Below, piece after piece: positions 24,299-34,173 of a DNA stretch of 49,329 nucleotides. How positions within the stretch are numbered: position 1 is the first letter of the stretch; every line of letters starts with the position of its first letter. The position numbers were made by a program, and so were the translations under genes. The DNA comes from a virus, in IMG/VR virus record IMGVR_UViG_3300046516_000649, positions 1 through 49,329 of that record; one strand, given 5' to 3'. The notes under the pieces were generated by a model. That model searched no databases. It was not told the DNA's origin and saw nothing but the letters and a program-made list of their open reading frames with translations.

Positions 24299-25635
24299 GT
24301 CCGCAGAACTGGGACTTCCTCAAGCCGTCGGTCGGCCGCGCCGATCTCTCGCCGATCATGGAGGGCGCGAAGATCCAGGCCGATGCCGTGGGCCAGATGG
24401 CGCGGAACATCATGGAGGGGATCAACACGGGCCAGAATCGCGCCGAGCGCAAGCGCGAGTTCGACACCGAAGAAGTGCGTAGGAACGCCCTCGCGGATGC
24501 TGCCCAGAAGCACTACGACGCAGAGGAGGCGCACTACAAGGCGACCGAAGCGCTGCAGCAGCGCCAGTCCGAGCACCAATCGGCGATGGATGCCTACCGT
24601 GCTGGTGCACCGGATCGGATGCAGGCGCGCACGAACGCCGTTGCCGGCGCGATGGGAATTCCCGTGGCCGCTCCGGTTGGACCGAATCAGCCGGGCGCGA
24701 TCGACACTGGCGGGATGGCTCCCTCGGACATCTTCGGCCTGCAGCGTGCGATGGACGAGCAGAAGCGCCAGGCGGTGATCACGCAGAAGGCGCAGTACCA
24801 GCAGGCCGAACATCAGTCCGAGGTGCAGGATGCGACGGACACGTTCGGGCGTGGACTCCGCGGCGGGACGCTCACGCCGCAGGAGCACGCCGCCTTCGTG
24901 GGCATGGCCCAGAAGGACCCCAAGGGCGCTCTCAGCAAGTTCATCGACTACTCGGCGAAGAAGGCCGATCAGGAGCACGAGGAGACCTACCGCACGGACG
25001 TGACGTCGCGAGCGCTGAAGACGGCGAACGAGCAGGAGAAGCTCGGGAACCTCGACGCTGGCAAGGATCTGCGCGCGGCGGCTGCGTCGCTCTCGCACTA
25101 CCACGGGAAGGATCTCCAGCAGAAGCTCCTCGGGCTGGATGAGAAGTCCCAGGGCTTCGCGCTGCCGACGGACAAGGCGACCCCGAAGGGCTCGAAGCCC
25201 GCTGCGCCGAAGGTCACGACCACCAGCGGCAACCGCGTGGAGGTGTCTCCTGGTCTCGCCAAGGGCGGCACCTTCGACGAACTGCGTAGTAATCCGAAGT
25301 CGATGCAGGAGCTGACGGCGCTCGCGCGCGGGGAAGCCCAGAAGGACCCCGAGTACAAGATCGCACTGCAGGAGGCGAGTGTCCTGCGCTCCGGCAACGG
25401 CGATCCGGCGAAGATCCAGATGGCCGACAACAAGCTCGACCAGATCGTGGCGAAGCACGGGAACGCGCTGGCGGGTCAGCTTGGGTGGAAGCAGGGCGAA
25501 GCGAAGATCGAATCCCCGGCCGACCTGAAGGCTGCGATCCACGGCGGAGGTATCGATCGGGCGAAGGCGATCGAGCACGCCAAGCGGCTCGGGATCTCAC
25601 CCGCCGACCTGCAGAAGCTCCTCGAGGAGAAGTAG
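24295..25635 (+). CDS. Helical internal virion protein, 446 aa
   Basis: ATG at 24295 overlaps the previous stop. Residues 20-110 form a long coiled coil (MARNIMEGINTGQNRAERKR, AEEAHYKATEALQQRQSEHQ). The central 100 residues are helical with TPQEHAAFVGMAQKDPKGAL, and the C-terminus (AKAIEHAKRLGISPADLQKL) resembles a short SAP-like or helix-hairpin segment. Composition and position between two other internal proteins fit an ejection protein like P22 gp16/gp20 in role, not in recognisable sequence. Function inferred. Confidence 0.65.
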   Translation: MSPQNWDFLKPSVGRADLSPIMEGAKIQADAVGQMARNIMEGINTGQNRAERKREFDTEEVRRNALADAAQKHYDAEEAHYKATEALQQRQSEHQSAMDAYRAGAPDRMQARTNAVAGAMGIPVAAPVGPNQPGAIDTGGMAPSDIFGLQRAMDEQKRQAVITQKAQYQQAEHQSEVQDATDTFGRGLRGGTLTPQEHAAFVGMAQKDPKGALSKFIDYSAKKADQEHEETYRTDVTSRALKTANEQEKLGNLDAGKDLRAAAASLSHYHGKDLQQKLLGLDEKSQGFALPTDKATPKGSKPAAPKVTTTSGNRVEVSPGLAKGGTFDELRSNPKSMQELTALARGEAQKDPEYKIALQEASVLRSGNGDPAKIQMADNKLDQIVAKHGNALAGQLGWKQGEAKIESPADLKAAIHGGGIDRAKAIEHAKRLGISPADLQKLLEEK

Positions 25636-25638
25636 CCG

Positions 25639-28600
25639 ATGGCCCAGGGCGGCACCCTCACGTACGAGGACGTCCTCGACAAGCACCTGCCTGCCCAGGG
25701 CGGGGACGACTACGACGCGGTGCTGTCGAAGTACCTGCCGGAGAAGGCGCCGCAGGGGCCGATGCCGGAGCCGAGTACCGAGAAACACTCAGCGCTCCAG
25801 CGCTTCACCCACGCCTTCGCGGCGGCCAGCGGCAAGCTCTTCGAGGGCGCGAGTCGGCTGACGGGGAACGACCCGTTCGCCGCGTCCCAATCGGGAACGG
25901 CGGTGCTGACGGGCAAGCCGGATGCGCCCCGGGTCCCGATGACCACACCAGGCGCGGCCGAGGCCAACGCCCAGCAGGACTTCCCGATCAGCCCTGGCGA
26001 GGAGAACACGCCCGCGGCCATTGTTGGGGGTCTCGGCGGAGCCATCGCGCAGACGGCCATCGTGGGGCCTGCGGGACTAGTCCCAGCCCTCTCGGTCGAG
26101 TCGGGAATGGACCACTACGACCGCGCCAAGGCAGCAGGATTGCCCGAGGCGAAGGCGTGGGAGGAAGCCGCCGGACACACTCTGATCACCGCCGGGACGC
26201 TCTACGGGGGCGGTAAGGCGGCCGACATCCTCACGGCCAAGGTTGCCGGCCCGATCCTCGCGAAGATCAACACGGCGTCGGGCGGGTTCCTGGCGAATCT
26301 CCTCCAGCGCTTCGGAAAGGGAGTCGCAACCGGAGCTGGGTTCGCTGGCTCCGGCGAGGCGGGTCTGCTTGTCAGCAAGGCCCTCGACAAGCACGCCGAC
26401 AAGGAAGACCTCCAGAAGCTCGCCGGCTCGTCCAGCGACAAGCGAGAGGCCCTGGTGAACGGTGCGACCGGCTTCATCATGGCGATGCTCCACGCGCCCC
26501 AGAGGCCGCCCAGCGAGATCCCGAGCAGCGGGGAGCGTGAGACCCTTCCCGGCGAAGCAAAGCCCGCCGACGTGCCGCAGGAGGTCGCTCTCGGCCAGCC
26601 CGCGAAGGAGCCGCTCGCGCCGGAAGCTCCCAGTCCGGCCGCCGAAGCTCCCAGTCCAGGGGCAGAATCGCCCAGTAGCGCCCCCGTCGCTGCTCCGACG
26701 CCGCCAGAACCTGAACACCCTGCCGTCGCCCAGCTCGCCGAACTGAAGAATCTCGGGGAGAGCATGGATGCCCTGGAGACCCGCTCCAAGTGGCTTCGGC
26801 AGCGCGGACGCGGCGGCGAGGCGGCCCCGCTCGATGCCCAGCGGATCAAACTCCTCATGCGGCAGCAGGAACTCGCGCTCGAGATCCAGACCGGGGTGGC
26901 GACACGCGCCGCAGCGGAGCAGGCAGGCACCCCCGTCCCCGTCGAGCGCCGACTCGATCGCGAGCAGCGCGCAGCCGTCGAGGCGATGACGCCCGACGAA
27001 CAGAAGAAGGCGCTCTTCACGTCCGAGAAGACGGGCCTCGGCAACGAACGGGCCTACAAAGCCGCGCCCAAGGCCGGCGCCGTCGAGACCTCCCTCGACA
27101 TCGACAACCTCAAGCTGCTGAACGACAAGCTCGGCTACGAGGCTGGTGGGGACGTGGCGATCCGAAAGCTCGGGGAGGCGATCAAGGCAGAGGCGCCCGA
27201 TACGTCCTTCCATCTCCACGGGGATGAGTTCCGCCTGCTCCACAACGACCAGGCATCGGCGGAGGCGACAGTCGAACGAATCAGGGCGCGGATTGAGAAA
27301 GAGGGGTTCGGCATCTCCGCTGGGCACGGATCGACAGCCAAGGAAGCCGATACAGCGCTGCACGCCGACAAGGCGGAGCGCCTGCGGACAGGTAAGCGGG
27401 TTGAGCCGCGCCCAACCGAGTCAGCGCCGCCAGCGCCGGAAGCTCCCGCCGGTCCCGACCCCCGCGAGCAGCTCATCCGCAACATCATCGAGCCGCCGCG
27501 TCCGCCCAAGCCGCCGGTCGATGAAGCGGAGATGCCGGAGGGTCCCGACAGGAACTGGCACACGATCTACGAGAAGTGGGTGCAGGACGACGCGACCGAC
27601 AAGTTCATGACGAGGCAGAACGCGGCGAACCTCGAAGAAGAGGTGAAGGCGTCGATGCCGCAGGACTTCCTCTCGAAGCAGCGCGGCAAGATGCTCGCGC
27701 CCGGAGAGCGCCCCGAGGACATGCTCAGGGCCGGCATGGCGCGTTCGATCGACGCGGGCGACAAGCTCGATGACGCCTTCGGTCGCACGCAGGACAAGCT
27801 CTCCCAGCTCACCAAGGCGAAGCTGAAGGCGATGGCGAACGCGACACCAGAGCAGCGCGCGATCGCAGAGAAGATCCGCGCGCGAGGGCTGTGGTTCGGG
27901 CAGAACGTCGCCGTCGAGGCGGGGATCATTCGCGAGGCGCACGACAACTTCCTGCACCGGATGTACGAAGGCGGAGAAGGCGAGCAGCGTCCGCGCGGCA
28001 GCGCGAAGTTCAAGACCTTCACGACGTCCTCGCTGCCCCGGACCTTCGAGACCATTCTCGACGCCGAGGCTGCGGGCAAGAAGCTCCTGATCGACGACGC
28101 GATCAAGATGCAGGCACAGCTCGAGATCGAGATCCTCGACGTGAAGAACAACCGGAATCTGATCAAGGGCGGACGCAAGGCGGGGATCCTCCGCTTCACG
28201 GAGACCGACCCGAAGGAAGTCGAGGCCGCCGCAGAGACCGGAGCCGAGCCCGAGAAGTACAAGCTGATCGAGAACCCGCGCTTCCGTGACTGGAAGACCG
28301 TCGCGAAGGTCGAACTCGCAGAGCCCGATCCCGAGACGCTCCAGAAGAACCTGTCGAACGCGATGGGCGAGGACGTGCCGAAGGACGAGGCGATCAAGAT
28401 CTACGGCTGGAGCAAGGACATGCTCCGCAAGAACCCGGCGAGCGGCGAGACAGAGAGTCTCGGCGTGCTTGGCAAGGACGTGATGATTCGCGCGGACGGC
28501 ACGATTCTCATGAAGAAGCCGCTGTACGCGCCAGCCGAGATGGCGGACAAGATCAACCTGCAGCTGAAATCCCACCAGTACATGCAGGGACCGATGGGGA

Positions 28601-29997
28601 CTCTCGGCCGCAACGTGGATGTCGCGCAGAACGCGGTGAAGAGCGGACTGCTGAAGGCGCCGGTGCTTCACTACGCGAAGGTCACGCTCGATTTCATGCT
28701 CGGAGCGGATCTCGCCGACTGGAAGGATCTCAATCCGAAGACGGCGTACAAGCGCGGCTGGGACGCAATGGCGGCGCAGGAGCCGAACCTGCGGATGCTC
28801 GTGGCGGGCAGTCTGAAGCTCGAGCCCAGCAGTGAGTGGACGGACGCGATTCACCAGCACCAGACCTGGATCGGCAACGGGATCGACAAGCTCGCCGCGC
28901 GCGGGACGATCTCGATGGCCTCGCGCAACTGGTTGAAGAACACGCTGCAGGATCAGGTGGACTTCCTCTTCCACCGCTACATCCCGGCCCTGAAGGCTCG
29001 CTCAGCGCTCACGGGCCTCGACAACGACATGGTGCGGAACGCCGACAAGATTGCGTCGGGACAGATCACGCGGCAGGAAGTAATCGCCGGTCGCGCGCGA
29101 AACGGGAACACTCTGCTTGGTGATCTCAATCTGCAGCGGCTCGGTCGGGATCCCGAGACGCAGAAGTGGCTGAACCGCCTTCTCTTCTCGCCGACGTGGT
29201 TCGAGTCTGGCATTCGCAAGGCAACCGAAGCCTTCGAGTCCGGCGCTGTCGGAGAAGCGAACCGGCAGATGTGGAAGAACGTGATGAAGCGCTACGCGGC
29301 TACGTGGGTCGCTGGGAACATTGCGGCGGCGGTGATGGAGGATCCGCGCCATCCCAAGGACCAGGCGCTGAAGAACCTGCAGGCGCAGTACGGCGCTGGC
29401 CTGCGCGCGATGCTGGGCGTCGACATCACGCCGGAACTCGCACTGCTCGGCAGGAAGAATCCCAACCGCTTCTACATCGGGATCGCCGGCAGCTTCGCGG
29501 ACACAGCCAAGGCTGCATCGGCTGTCGCGAACACGGCTGGGATGCTCGGCGTGCCGATGCCGAAGGGGATGAACAAGGAAGCCCTCCAGCTCCTCGAGGA
29601 CAAGATGAACGTCGTCGGGCGGGCGGCGATCATGGCAATGGCCGGACAGGATCCGCGCGGACAGCCTGTGACGAGCATCTACGAAGCGACCGGGATGGAC
29701 GACAAGGGTCCGTACAAGACGACCCAGATCGGCAAGCACCTCGCCGGGCAGCCGAAGGGCGGTAAGCTCGCCGGTGAATGGACGAGCTACAGAAGCTCCG
29801 AGAAGCCAGGTCCGATCTCGCCAGAGCAGTACGGGCCGTTCGCCGCCTATCAGCTCGAGCACACCCTCCCGATCCACGTCCAGGGTCTGATCGATTCGAT
29901 CACTGGACAGATGGATTGGTGGCACACCGTCCTCGCATCACTCGGCACGCAGCCGGTTGAACAGACCAATGCGCAACGAAAGGCGATCGGCCAGTGA
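25639..29997 (+). CDS. Large internal virion protein with GGDEF domain, 1452 aa
   Basis: ATG at 25639. The N-terminus carries repeated YEDVLDKHLP / YDAVLSKYLP motifs, then an Ala/Gly-rich hydrophobic region (about residues 125-260) and a Pro/Ala-rich linker with APSPAAEAPSPGAE. Residues 455-575 form a complete GGDEF (diguanylate cyclase) domain: TGLGNERAY (465-473), DIDNLKLLND (487-496), GGD ending at D505, HGDEF (527-531) and a final ADTALHADKAERL. His replaces the first Gly of GGDEF, and the inhibitory RxxD site reads EAPD. The remaining 850 residues are helical with no recognised enzyme motif. It follows two ejection-type proteins, so it is probably delivered into the host. Nucleotide signalling activity is inferred. 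Confidence 0.85.
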   Translation: MAQGGTLTYEDVLDKHLPAQGGDDYDAVLSKYLPEKAPQGPMPEPSTEKHSALQRFTHAFAAASGKLFEGASRLTGNDPFAASQSGTAVLTGKPDAPRVPMTTPGAAEANAQQDFPISPGEENTPAAIVGGLGGAIAQTAIVGPAGLVPALSVESGMDHYDRAKAAGLPEAKAWEEAAGHTLITAGTLYGGGKAADILTAKVAGPILAKINTASGGFLANLLQRFGKGVATGAGFAGSGEAGLLVSKALDKHADKEDLQKLAGSSSDKREALVNGATGFIMAMLHAPQRPPSEIPSSGERETLPGEAKPADVPQEVALGQPAKEPLAPEAPSPAAEAPSPGAESPSSAPVAAPTPPEPEHPAVAQLAELKNLGESMDALETRSKWLRQRGRGGEAAPLDAQRIKLLMRQQELALEIQTGVATRAAAEQAGTPVPVERRLDREQRAAVEAMTPDEQKKALFTSEKTGLGNERAYKAAPKAGAVETSLDIDNLKLLNDKLGYEAGGDVAIRKLGEAIKAEAPDTSFHLHGDEFRLLHNDQASAEATVERIRARIEKEGFGISAGHGSTAKEADTALHADKAERLRTGKRVEPRPTESAPPAPEAPAGPDPREQLIRNIIEPPRPPKPPVDEAEMPEGPDRNWHTIYEKWVQDDATDKFMTRQNAANLEEEVKASMPQDFLSKQRGKMLAPGERPEDMLRAGMARSIDAGDKLDDAFGRTQDKLSQLTKAKLKAMANATPEQRAIAEKIRARGLWFGQNVAVEAGIIREAHDNFLHRMYEGGEGEQRPRGSAKFKTFTTSSLPRTFETILDAEAAGKKLLIDDAIKMQAQLEIEILDVKNNRNLIKGGRKAGILRFTETDPKEVEAAAETGAEPEKYKLIENPRFRDWKTVAKVELAEPDPETLQKNLSNAMGEDVPKDEAIKIYGWSKDMLRKNPASGETESLGVLGKDVMIRADGTILMKKPLYAPAEMADKINLQLKSHQYMQGPMGTLGRNVDVAQNAVKSGLLKAPVLHYAKVTLDFMLGADLADWKDLNPKTAYKRGWDAMAAQEPNLRMLVAGSLKLEPSSEWTDAIHQHQTWIGNGIDKLAARGTISMASRNWLKNTLQDQVDFLFHRYIPALKARSALTGLDNDMVRNADKIASGQITRQEVIAGRARNGNTLLGDLNLQRLGRDPETQKWLNRLLFSPTWFESGIRKATEAFESGAVGEANRQMWKNVMKRYAATWVAGNIAAAVMEDPRHPKDQALKNLQAQYGAGLRAMLGVDITPELALLGRKNPNRFYIGIAGSFADTAKAASAVANTAGMLGVPMPKGMNKEALQLLEDKMNVVGRAAIMAMAGQDPRGQPVTSIYEATGMDDKGPYKTTQIGKHLAGQPKGGKLAGEWTSYRSSEKPGPISPEQYGPFAAYQLEHTLPIHVQGLIDSITGQMDWWHTVLASLGTQPVEQTNAQRKAIGQ

Positions 29998-32870
29998 AAG
30001 CTGAAGGGACAGTCAGCGACACCCAGACCGCTCTGTGGACGCCCACGGAGAAGTGCCGCGTCCAGAGCGTCCGCTTCCACTCCAGCGCCAACGGCCAGAC
30101 CGTGCGCGTGTACGTGCGCAAGGAAGGCAAGACCGCCCGCCGCGTGATGACCTACGTCCTGCAGTCGGACGAGGCTGGCATCCCGATCGGTGAGATCGAC
30201 TGGGAGAAGGGCGATTCGATCGAGGCGATCGCAACCACCAACGGCGCGGTCGACTACACCGTCAACTTCGTCCCGCTGAAGGATGCGAACTATCTCGTGC
30301 ACGGCGGCTTCCGGCCGTCGAAGTACAACTCGCAGGGCGCTGAGGTGATCATCGCCTCGAGCAGCATCGGAACGGGCGTCGGCACGACGGGCTACATCGC
30401 GGGCGGAACCTCCACCGCATCTCTCGGAACGGTCTTCTTCGTCGACTCCAACTCCATCAGCTTCGGGCTGTCGAACGGCAGCATGACGGCGAAGTTCTCC
30501 GTCACCAACACGTTCTCGCAGTCGGTCCAGACGCAGCACGTGCACGACGTCACGCTCGCCGGCAACAGCACGAGCGCTGGCGCTGGGTTCATCCTGATCA
30601 GCAGCGGGACGATGACGATGGCCGGCGGCAGCAACATCACGCTCTCGCAGAACGGCAACGCCGTCACGATCTTCGGAGCGGCCGGGGCGAGCGCTGGCAT
30701 CGCTGGCATCGCGAACTCGGAGACGACCTATACCAGCGGAACGGTCCAGCTCTCCGCGGCGGGCATGATCTCGATCCTGAGTTCGTTCGGTCAACAGTTC
30801 CAGATCAGCGCTCCATTCCAGAGCACGGAGACCGCCGCTTACGCTCTCGATGGAACAGCGAACTCGATCATCGGGCTTGGCACGTCCAGCCAGGTCCTCG
30901 TCAATTCGATCAAGTTCCGGCCGGTCGGAAACATCTCGATCGGCTTCGACCTGTTCGACGTGATCGAGTTCTCTGTCGGCACTGCCGGAGGTGGTGGGGG
31001 CGGGTCCGAGAGCATCGGCATCTCGAATCTGGGGAACACCTCCGGCAACTCCTCCCTGATCAGCGCCGATGGATTCCGCTACATCCTCGTCGGCGACAAC
31101 AACATCACCCTGAATCAGTCGGTCGATGGAGGCAGGAAGTCGGGGACGCTCTCGATCTCGGGTCTCTCCTTCGTGAACTCGAACAATGTGACCTTCGGCA
31201 TTAGCGCTGGAAGTCTCACGGCGAGCGTCAGTGCGGCGTCGACAGGCCAGAGCGTCACGCTCGGCATCTCGACGTTCGGAAACACCTCCGGCACAAACGG
31301 CTTCGTCAGCGGCGATGCGATCCGATACATCTTCGTCGGCACCAATGCCGTCGGTCTCAGCCAGTCGATCGACGCCGGCAACAAGAGCGCGACGCTGACG
31401 ATCAACGTCGCCGCTCAGACGAACCAGAATCTCAGCCTCTTTGCCGCTGGCAACACGGCGAGCACCTCGACATCGAGTGTCCTCAACGCGAGCTCGATCA
31501 TCCTGAATGGCGCGGGTGGCAACTCGATCGGCTTCTCGAACGGCTCGATCATCTTCTCGGGGCCAGTCTCTGCGACGACCATCTCCGGCGTCACGAGCGC
31601 AAACGTGATCGGCACGAGAGGCACGCGCTTCGCGCTCGAGGACCACCAGCACGTCGGGGTCTACAGCGTCGGCGTCTCGAACATCGGAGGCACGTCTGGA
31701 AACACTGGACTGCTACCCGGGCAGATGGTGCTCGCTGGCGGAAACAACATCACCCTGTCGGTCGGCACCGCGGCGGGCTCGCTCCAGACAGTGACGATCA
31801 GCGCGGCGAGCCAGACGAACCAGACCGTCGGCATGTACGCTCTTGGCCAGACGACGCAGAACAGCAGCACGACGTTCGACGCGCGCACGCTCGGATCCTT
31901 CAGCGCGGACGGCCTCCTCACGGTCGGATTCAGCAACGGGACGATCCAGCTCTCGGCGGCACACCTGATCGCCGGCACTCAGACTGCAGGCGGTGCGAGC
32001 GCCGTCAGCCTCGTGAACTCGAACGGCGTGTCGTTCGGGATGTCGAACAGCTCCAACATCACGGCGAACGTGGGGTTCCTCTCGTACTGGGCGAATCAGA
32101 TCCAACTCGACAACACGGCGACAACGACGGTGGCGAATTCCACGTCGTACATCGCGCCGTTCTTCCTGCCGCTGCCGCTGTCGGCGAGCTACCTGCGGAT
32201 GCCCGTCATCATGTCGGCGCAGACAACGACGATCGGGACGACGATCAACACGACGATCACGATGTCGTACCTGCAGACCATCTACGCGATGATCTACTCG
32301 CAAGGAACGGGTGGCAGCTCGCGGAGTCTGATGTCGGTGACGTCGAGTTCGATCGGGTGGACGCAGGTCTTCAAGTACCAGCAGGCCGGCGTCACGAACC
32401 AAGCGACGCACAGCTACCAGATCAGCTACGGCATTGAGGGGGGCAGCACGCAGACATTTGCGGCGAGTGCCGGCCAGACCGCATCGACGCAGACACTGCA
32501 GTCGAGCATCGCCTCGGACTTCAGCGGACTCCGATACCTGGACATCCCCTTCGGCAATTCGCTGTCGGCCGGCGCTTACTGGTTCGCCTACGGCCTGAGC
32601 AGCACGACCTCGACGCAGGGAACGAACGCGCTCACGAACCTGGCGTTCACCCATGCCGTGATCGTCAACACGAATCAGCCTCTGACAAACGTCGGCACTG
32701 GAAACTTCGGCAACATGGGCGCGGCGACAGCGACGTCACAGGACATTCTCTTCGGTATCGGCAGCTACACGTCGAACGCGATCGGGCCGGTTGCCGCGCT
32801 CGCCATGTCGAACGTCAGCAGCAATGCCAAGCGCATCAACCCCTACTACCAATTCGTGCGGCAGGCGTAG
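29994..32870 (+). CDS. Tail fibre/spike with repeated beta modules, 958 aa
   Basis: GTG at 29994 overlaps the previous stop (GTGA). The first 100 residues (TQTALWTPTEKCRVQSVRFH) likely form the tail-attachment domain. The rest is built of repeats with the pattern G-x-S-N-x-G-N-T-S-G-N, then G-N-N-I-T-L, then a closing T-x-T-I-S: clear copies start at about 31013, 31258 and 31666, with shorter ones (VNSNNVTFGISAGSLTASV; FSNGSIIFSG) around them. Composition is Ser/Thr/Asn/Gly-rich with few charges. The C-terminal 280 residues, without repeats, probably form the receptor-binding tip. No chaperone or depolymerase motif is visible. Confidence 0.75.
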   Translation: MKAEGTVSDTQTALWTPTEKCRVQSVRFHSSANGQTVRVYVRKEGKTARRVMTYVLQSDEAGIPIGEIDWEKGDSIEAIATTNGAVDYTVNFVPLKDANYLVHGGFRPSKYNSQGAEVIIASSSIGTGVGTTGYIAGGTSTASLGTVFFVDSNSISFGLSNGSMTAKFSVTNTFSQSVQTQHVHDVTLAGNSTSAGAGFILISSGTMTMAGGSNITLSQNGNAVTIFGAAGASAGIAGIANSETTYTSGTVQLSAAGMISILSSFGQQFQISAPFQSTETAAYALDGTANSIIGLGTSSQVLVNSIKFRPVGNISIGFDLFDVIEFSVGTAGGGGGGSESIGISNLGNTSGNSSLISADGFRYILVGDNNITLNQSVDGGRKSGTLSISGLSFVNSNNVTFGISAGSLTASVSAASTGQSVTLGISTFGNTSGTNGFVSGDAIRYIFVGTNAVGLSQSIDAGNKSATLTINVAAQTNQNLSLFAAGNTASTSTSSVLNASSIILNGAGGNSIGFSNGSIIFSGPVSATTISGVTSANVIGTRGTRFALEDHQHVGVYSVGVSNIGGTSGNTGLLPGQMVLAGGNNITLSVGTAAGSLQTVTISAASQTNQTVGMYALGQTTQNSSTTFDARTLGSFSADGLLTVGFSNGTIQLSAAHLIAGTQTAGGASAVSLVNSNGVSFGMSNSSNITANVGFLSYWANQIQLDNTATTTVANSTSYIAPFFLPLPLSASYLRMPVIMSAQTTTIGTTINTTITMSYLQTIYAMIYSQGTGGSSRSLMSVTSSSIGWTQVFKYQQAGVTNQATHSYQISYGIEGGSTQTFAASAGQTASTQTLQSSIASDFSGLRYLDIPFGNSLSAGAYWFAYGLSSTTSTQGTNALTNLAFTHAVIVNTNQPLTNVGTGNFGNMGAATATSQDILFGIGSYTSNAIGPVAALAMSNVSSNAKRINPYYQFVRQA

Positions 32871-32872
32871 CG

Positions 32873-33244
32873 ATGCCCTTCCTCGACCAAGACATCACCG
32901 CGAATAACTCCGTCACCACGGTTGACGCTACGCCCACGACGATCCTCATCGCGCCATTCCCGACCAATACGTCCGGGCTCGTCACGATCTACGCGATCGC
33001 CAGGAACCCAGCGACGGGCGATACCAAGTGCTTCACGCGACTCCTGCCCTTCAAGCGCGCGGGCGCTGGGCTGTCTTTCGTTGGAAGCTCGGCGGATCTC
33101 CTTCCCAGCGCTGGCGACGCGGCTACCTCTGCGTGGGACATCCAGTTCAACCTGTCCGGCAACATCGTGAACATGCAGGTCGTCGGCGTTGCCGCCACCA
33201 CCATCAAGTGGTACGCCTGGGCCATCGGAGGAACCGTCTCGTGA
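32873..33244 (+). CDS. Small beta-rich tail-associated protein, 123 aa
   Basis: ATG at 32873, three bases after the fibre stop. The chain is short beta strands (TVDATPTTILIAPFPTNTSG, IVNMQVVGVAATTIKWYAWA) with no helices, similar in composition to small jelly-roll or head-fibre-like virion proteins. The stop overlaps the next gene. Placed with the tail fibre it may be a fibre accessory or a virion surface protein. Not recognised. Confidence 0.75.
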   Translation: MPFLDQDITANNSVTTVDATPTTILIAPFPTNTSGLVTIYAIARNPATGDTKCFTRLLPFKRAGAGLSFVGSSADLLPSAGDAATSAWDIQFNLSGNIVNMQVVGVAATTIKWYAWAIGGTVS

Positions 33245-33978
33245 CACTCGCACCCATCGCAATCCAGGACTTCCAGGGCGCGCACAACGCAGATCTCGGG
33301 AAGACGCGCGCTCGGCTCTTGCAGGCCGGCTCGTGGCGCAAGCAGCGTGTGATCGTGATCATCCCGGCCGCGTCGATGATCCCGGCGCCTGTCTATCTGT
33401 CGCACATGAACCTCGGCTTCCCGCCGAACAACGGCGTGTACCGACACCTCGCGCTGGGACAGGAAGTCGGCGAGGCGTACTCGATGGCGATCGAGCAGGT
33501 GCTCGCACACCCCGAACTGCGCGACTGGGAGTTCGTGCTCTGCATGGAGCATGACAACTGCCCGCCGAGCGATGGCGTGATCCGGCTCGTGCAGCGAATG
33601 GAAGAACATCCCGAGTTCTCGGCGATCGGCGGGCTCTACTTCACGAAGGGGCCTGGTGGCTGCGCACAGATCTGGGGCGACCCGAAGGATCCGATCACGA
33701 ACTTCCGCCCGCAGCTTCCTGATCCAGCCGGCGGGCTGGTGGAGTGCTGTGGCACGGGACAGGGGTTCACCCTCTTTCGGCTCTCGATGTTCAAGGACCA
33801 GAAGCTGCGCAGGCCGTGGTTCAAGACGACATCCGGGGCCGCGGGCTGGTCTACCCAGGACCTCTACCTGTGGTCGGATGCCCGGAAGTTCGGCTACCGC
33901 TGCGCGATCGATTGCGGCGTGCGCGTCGGGCACTTCGACGCCGAGGGCAAGTTCGGCCCACCGGGGATGATGTGGTGA
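33241..33978 (+). CDS. Glycosyltransferase-like protein, 245 aa
   Basis: GTG at 33241 overlaps the previous stop. The N-terminal part has an alternating beta strand (RVIVIIPAASMIPAPVYLSH) and later WEFVLCMEHDNCPPSDGVI, where EHDN takes the place of a GT-A type DxD metal motif. Further motifs are AIGGLYFTKGPGG, CGTGQGFTLFRLSMF and STQDLYLWSDARKFGYRC, which fit family-2-like glycosyltransferases found in phage genomes. It may modify virion proteins or host surface sugars to alter receptor or superinfection. The call is from motif pattern, and the catalytic residues are not certain. Confidence 0.6.
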   Translation: MTLAPIAIQDFQGAHNADLGKTRARLLQAGSWRKQRVIVIIPAASMIPAPVYLSHMNLGFPPNNGVYRHLALGQEVGEAYSMAIEQVLAHPELRDWEFVLCMEHDNCPPSDGVIRLVQRMEEHPEFSAIGGLYFTKGPGGCAQIWGDPKDPITNFRPQLPDPAGGLVECCGTGQGFTLFRLSMFKDQKLRRPWFKTTSGAAGWSTQDLYLWSDARKFGYRCAIDCGVRVGHFDAEGKFGPPGMMW

Positions 33979-34008
33979 GCGGCGTGGCCGTTTGTTAGGA
34001 CTCGTGTC

Positions 34009-34173
34009 GTGGAAGTCGACGTCCAAGCGTGCCAAGTGATCGCCGAGAAGCGGGTCTATTGTCCTCGCTGCGGTGAGCCCGTGTCGATCGTCGGCTTCGT
34101 CGAGAGCATCACGCATGGCTCCGCGATGGCAATCACGTGCCTTCGCTGCTACCCCGAGGAAGAGAGAGCATGA
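34009..34173 (+). CDS. Zinc-ribbon protein, 54 aa
   Basis: GTG at 34009 to TGA at 34171-34173, overlapping the methyltransferase ATG (ATGA). Two Cys pairs (VYCPRCGEPVS and TCLRCYPEEE) are separated by about 20 residues, a textbook zinc ribbon. It may be an accessory to the methyltransferase that follows, or a separate regulator. No family is recognised beyond the ribbon. Confidence 0.75.
   Translation: MEVDVQACQVIAEKRVYCPRCGEPVSIVGFVESITHGSAMAITCLRCYPEEERA

Noticed and set aside
27421-28974. 517-codon minus-strand frame inside the GGDEF protein gene
   Set aside because: Antisense shadow with leucine/arginine bias; the plus-strand frame is continuous.
29850-31652. 600-codon minus-strand frame opposite the tail fibre
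   Set aside because: Antisense shadow; the fibre repeats are clear on the plus strand.
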